Part shown: positions 60,656-64,000 of the stretch, piece by piece | How the letters are laid out: each line of letters starts with the position of its first letter | How positions within the stretch are numbered: the stretch's first letter is position 1 | Source: Okapia johnstoni | Lineage: Eukaryota > Chordata > Mammalia > Artiodactyla > Giraffidae | Length of the DNA stretch: 64,000 nt | Direction of reading: 5' to 3' | NCBI GenBank assembly: GCA_024291935.2 | Contig: CM044315.1 | Location: 55,340,385-55,404,384, forward strand | Translations under genes and position numbers: made by a program | Notes under the pieces: model-generated | Database searches by the model: none | Seen by the model: only the letters and a program-made list of their open reading frames with translations | What the model was told of the DNA's origin: nothing

Positions 60656-60793
60656 ACTTGGATGGCATCATCGACTGAATGGACAAGAGTCTGAGCAAAC
60701 TCCAGGAGATAGGGAAGAACAGGGAAGCCTGGAGTGCTGCAGTCCATGGGGTTGCAAAGAGCCAGACACAACTGAGTGACTGAACAACAACAA
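60656..60793 (+). mobile_element. BovB LINE 3' end
   Basis: TTGGATGGCATCATCGACTG, AGCAAACTCCAGGAGATAGG and TGGGGTTGCAAAGAGCCAG, ending in ACTGAACAACAACAACAC. Only the last 140 bp remain. Confidence 0.9.
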
Positions 60794-60944
60794 CACACAC
60801 CTATGTGGTTTCATTCAGCTCCAGGATGGATGACTCCAAAATTTATATATCTCTAGCCCTGGCCTCTCCTCTGTACTTTAGATGTTTATATTCAATTACC
60901 CACTTGTTGATATCTCAGTCTGAATGTCTAGTGAATTTCTGAAA

Positions 60945-61018
60945 CTTGTTGTTTAGTTGCTAAGTTGTGTCTGACTCTTTTTCAATCCCATGGACTATAG
61001 GCCACCAGGCTCTTCTGT
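60945..61018 (-). mobile_element. Truncated Bov-tA 3' end
   Basis: TTGTTTAGTTGCTAAGTTGT to GGCCACCAGGCTCTTCTG in reverse, directly abutting the next Bov-tA. Confidence 0.85.
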
Positions 61019-61229
61019 TTTTGGTGGTTTAGTCGTTAAGTCGTGTCTGACTCTTGTGACCCCATGGACTGTAGCCTGCTGGGGCTCCTTTGTCCATGGG
61101 ATTCTCCAAGCAAGAATACTGGAGTGGGTTGCCATTTTCTTTTCCAGGGGATCTTCCTGACCCAGGAATAGAACCCGGGTCTCCTGCATTGCAGGCAATT
61201 TCTTTACTGACTGAGCTACAAGGATTCTT
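61019..61229 (-). mobile_element. Bov-tA SINE
   Basis: TTTAGTCGTTAAGTCGTGTC to ACTGAGCTACAAGGATTCTT in reverse; full length. It probably inserted into the tail of the 60945-61018 copy. Confidence 0.93.
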
Positions 61230-61878
61230 AAATTTAGCATGGTCAAAAGAAACATTGTAAAGCAACTATACCCCCCCAAATGAACAAAGAAATCTGGCTC
61301 AGAGAACCCACTCTTGAGTGAAACATCTTAATGGAAAAAAAAAGGAAAGGCTAGTGTGGAAAGAGGAAAACCAGTAGAATAGTGATAGCCAAGTGAAGAA
61401 AATTTAAAGAAAGAGGTGAAGCCACATGCTGAGAGATGATGATGGGGATCTGATTTTGGGACTTGACAAAAGTAGAGAGAATGCTTTCTTGGTACTGAAA
61501 TTAAGCTTGGAATTAAATTTGCTGCTACTTTTACTTTTAGTACTTAGTGTTATGGGTTATTATATAACAGGGCTTGTGTGATAAAGAACTCTATACAATT
61601 ATGAGGTATTATAATTTTTGTTGTAACTTACGCTATGCGCATAGCACAGCCAATATAAAATCTACATAAAACTCTGCATTTCCAGAATTTCTAAGAAGCC
61701 TTTGTAATAGGCTCAAAAAAGTATAATAATTAGAAAATATATAAATATTTAAGAACAATTATTATTTTTGATCCTTCTATTTTCATATTTTTTTCCGTTG
61801 TGAATTAGAGATGCAAGTCCAACTAAATTGCTAATTAAATCTTTTGAAGAAACATCCTAATAGAGAGATTGATGAATA

Positions 61879-62220
61879 GGGGCCTTCCTGGTGGCTCAGG
61901 GGTAGAGAATCCAACTGCCAGTTCAGGAGACATTGATCCCTGATCCGGGAGGATACTGCATGCCTCAGAGAAATTAAGCCCGGGCACCACAACTATGGGG
62001 CCCATGCTCTAGACCCCAGGAACCACAACTACTGAGGCCACGTGCAGCAACTGCTGAAGCCTGTGCTCTGCAATAAGAGAAACCACTGCAGTGAGAAACC
62101 TGTGCGCTGCAACTAGAGAGTAGTCCCTGCTCATCACAACTTAGAGAAAAACCCACGCAGCAATGAAGACCCAGCGCAGCCAAAAATAGATCAATAAATA
62201 ACATTATTTTTTTTTAAAAA
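61879..62220 (+). mobile_element. CHR-type SINE (long form) with target-site duplication
   Basis: GGGGCCTTCCTGGTGGCTC through repeated 'CACAACTACTGAGGCC' and 'GCAACTAGAGAGTAG' phrases to AGACCCAGCGCAGCCAAAAA. AGAGAGATTGATGAATA (61862-61878) and AGAGAAATTGATGAATA (62221-62237) flank it, one mismatch in 17. Confidence 0.95.
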
Positions 62221-63111
62221 AGAGAAATTGATGAATAAAATCCTTCTAGTAGCATTTTCTAGATTTTCAGGAAAGAAAATGCCAACTGTATGTTTCTAGA
62301 AAATAGAAACTCAAATTTTTTTAGTATGTAAATGAATTTAAAAGGTTATTCACTTCATTTCCTTCATTTTACACTTATGCAAACCAAGACCATACACATA
62401 TTTAGTGGAACACTGAGAGAGGCCTTCTGATTCCTACTACAGTGTTTACTGAATCCCACTATCTATAATAACTGCATAAAATTCATAAGTCAATTTGTAG
62501 AATTTGTTGTGATGAGTTAGACATTATTTGTGTCGCACTAGGATTTGTAATTTCAGAATTGCAGTACCAAGGTTACTGAAGAATAAAATTCTATGAGGGA
62601 AATATGAATTAATAGCTGTATTTTAAGTGGAGCAGGATGAGGTATGGGATGTTCCTGAAATCACTTGAGTAAATAATATACATTAAAACCATCTTAATAT
62701 CTGTTTTGTATAATCTTTATTAAATTATTGCCTTTTAATTTAAAAAATCATAAATAAAACCCCCAAATATTTCCAAGTTTTTCTTCTTATATTAAACTAT
62801 TATGCATTCAGAATACTGGTTTTTTCTTCACTTGGTCCTGATAGATGAAAGCCTCACCTGGAAACCCTGTGAGTCCTTCAGGCAGCTGATCAGAGTATCT
62901 AAAGAAATGTCTGAAATCATGTCTTAGCCAATTGCTTCATGAATTATTATATGCTCAACATATTATTAATTATTAAAAATGATTTCTTCCAGGGTACACT
63001 ACAGCATCTCTTTCAGGGAGGGTTTCTGAGCTTTTTTTTTTGTCCTTGAATATGATGGATATGAACTGCTTTGTATAACTCATAGGGCTTATTCTAATGT
63101 AATTCTTTTAT

Positions 63112-63918
63112 TTTTTTAAATAAATTTATTTATTTTAGTTGGGGGCTAATTACTTTACAATATTGTAGTAGTTTTTGCCATACACTGACCTGAATCAGCC
63201 ACGGGTCTACACGTGCTCCCCATCCTGAACCCTCCTCCCACCTCCCTCCCCATCCCATCCCTCCGGGTCATCCCAATGCCCCAGCCCCGAGTATTTGGCT
63301 CATGCATTGAACCTGGAATGGTGTTCTGTTTCACATATGATAATATACATGTTTCAATGCTATTCTCCCAGAATGTCCCACCCTCACCTTCTCCCTCAGA
63401 GTCCATTAAGACTGTTCTATGCATCTGTGTCTCTTATTCTGTCTCGCATATAGGGTTATCGTTACCATCTTTCAAATTCCATATATATGCATTAGTATAC
63501 TGTATTGGTGTTTTTCTTTCTGGCTTACTTCACTCTGTATAATGGGCTCCAGTTTCATCCATCTCAATAGAACTGATTCAAATGTATTCTTTTTAATGGC
63601 TGAGTAATATTCCATTGTGTATATGTACCTCTGCTTCCTTATCCATTCGTCTGCTGATGGACATCTAGGTTGCTTCCATGTCCTGGCTATTGTAAACAGT
63701 GCTGCGATGAACATTGGGGTACACGTGTCTCTTTCAATTCTGGTTTCCTCAGTGTGTACGCCCAGCAGTGGGATTGCTGGGTCATATGGCAGTTCTATTC
63801 CCAGTTTTTTAAGGAATCTCCACACTGTTCTCCATAGTGGCTGTACTAGTTTGCATTCCCACCAACAGTGTAAGAGGGTTTCCTTTTCTCCACACCCTCT
63901 CCAGCATTTATTGCTTGG
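63112..63918 (-). mobile_element. Young ruminant L1 LINE, 5'-truncated, opposite orientation
   Basis: Reverse copy of the same L1 3' region as 58642-59835: A-rich tail at the left, G-rich 3' UTR (seen as CCTCCCACCTCCCTCCCC), then the ORF2 end. It stops at CCAGCATTTATTGCTTG. No clean target-site duplication was found. Confidence 0.94.
63472..63918 (-). pseudogene. L1 ORF2 C-terminal remnant with intact final frame
   Basis: The minus strand keeps one open frame from the Cys-rich [18 protein letters not shown] through [15 protein letters not shown] to the end [13 protein letters not shown] and stop. This is the natural C-terminus of ruminant L1 ORF2. Everything upstream of the Cys-rich segment is missing; non-L1 sequence is read in frame beyond 63918 by chance. 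It is not functional. Confidence 0.9.
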
Positions 63919-64000
63919 AAAACATCTTGCTTTTAACGCATACACACATAGAGAGGTCTGAGTTTTCAAAAAAAAAATGACTTAGGAATGTAAAAAATAC

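Larger units (their letters stand above)
55079..64000 (-). other. LRRC7: LRRC7 intron, partial (its upstream exon is outside the window or unrecognised)
   Basis: All sequence above 55078 lies upstream of the first PDZ exon on the LRRC7 strand. It holds a BovB 3' fragment, a MER1-type element, Bov-tA and CHR SINEs, and two L1 3' ends. A short stretch with splice-like borders at 62858-62898 on the minus strand is the only exon-like candidate I saw. Stretches 55.5-56.3, 57.1-58.6, 59.9-60.6 and 62.2-63.1 kb show nothing I recognise. Confidence 0.8.

Noticed and set aside
1..64000. CRISPR arrays, prophage, integrons, operons or other prokaryotic systems
   Set aside because: The sequence is vertebrate: interspersed SINE/LINE repeats, GT-AG introns, no spaced direct-repeat arrays and no dense coding.

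Overview
This window is ordinary mammalian chromosomal DNA from a ruminant, most likely a bovid. The evidence is many copies of BovB (RTE LINE), Bov-tA and Bov-A2 SINEs, cetartiodactyl CHR SINEs and young ruminant L1, laid over older mammalian repeats (MIR, L2, L1M, Tigger, MER1). There is no bacterial, viral or plasmid organisation. Almost all of the long open frames are parts of transposable elements or chance frames in AT-rich intron.

The one host gene I can support is the 3' end of LRRC7 (densin-180, a postsynaptic LAP-family scaffold), on the minus strand. Three coding exons with canonical splice sites encode its terminal PDZ domain: 54986-55078 (31 codons), 32083-32157 (25 codons) and 20686-20793 (35 codons plus stop). 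All junctions are in phase 0. Together they give a 91-residue class I PDZ domain that ends the protein. The rest of LRRC7 lies beyond base 64000. The introns are 11.3 kb (20794-32082), 22.8 kb (32158-54985) and at least 8.9 kb (55079-64000). A possible 3' UTR runs from the stop toward a good poly(A) signal at 16920-16925. Bases 1-16899 appear to lie downstream of the gene.

Layout: 1-16.9 kb is downstream DNA with scattered SINEs, a palindromic mariner MITE at 8.66 kb and a CTCF-like motif at 10.37 kb. From 14.1 to 22.4 kb there is no young retrotransposon, and this stretch contains the terminal exon. The 21-32 kb intron holds MIR and BovB fragments, a Bov-A2 nested in a MIR, and a 117-bp segment duplicated 6.3 kb away. 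The 32-55 kb intron holds a nearly full-length but broken BovB (33229-36696) with a Bov-A2 nested in it, an L1M carrying an inverted-duplication hairpin, a perfect 37-bp inverted duplication, and a Tigger remnant carrying both an L1 and a 27-bp SINE scrap. The 55-64 kb intron holds two young L1 3' ends in opposite orientation.

I did not find a previously undescribed multi-gene system. The most useful leads are structural scars (small inverted and direct duplications, a SINE insertion that kept only its head) and a few exon-like or regulatory-looking stretches that can be tested by conservation and RNA-seq.
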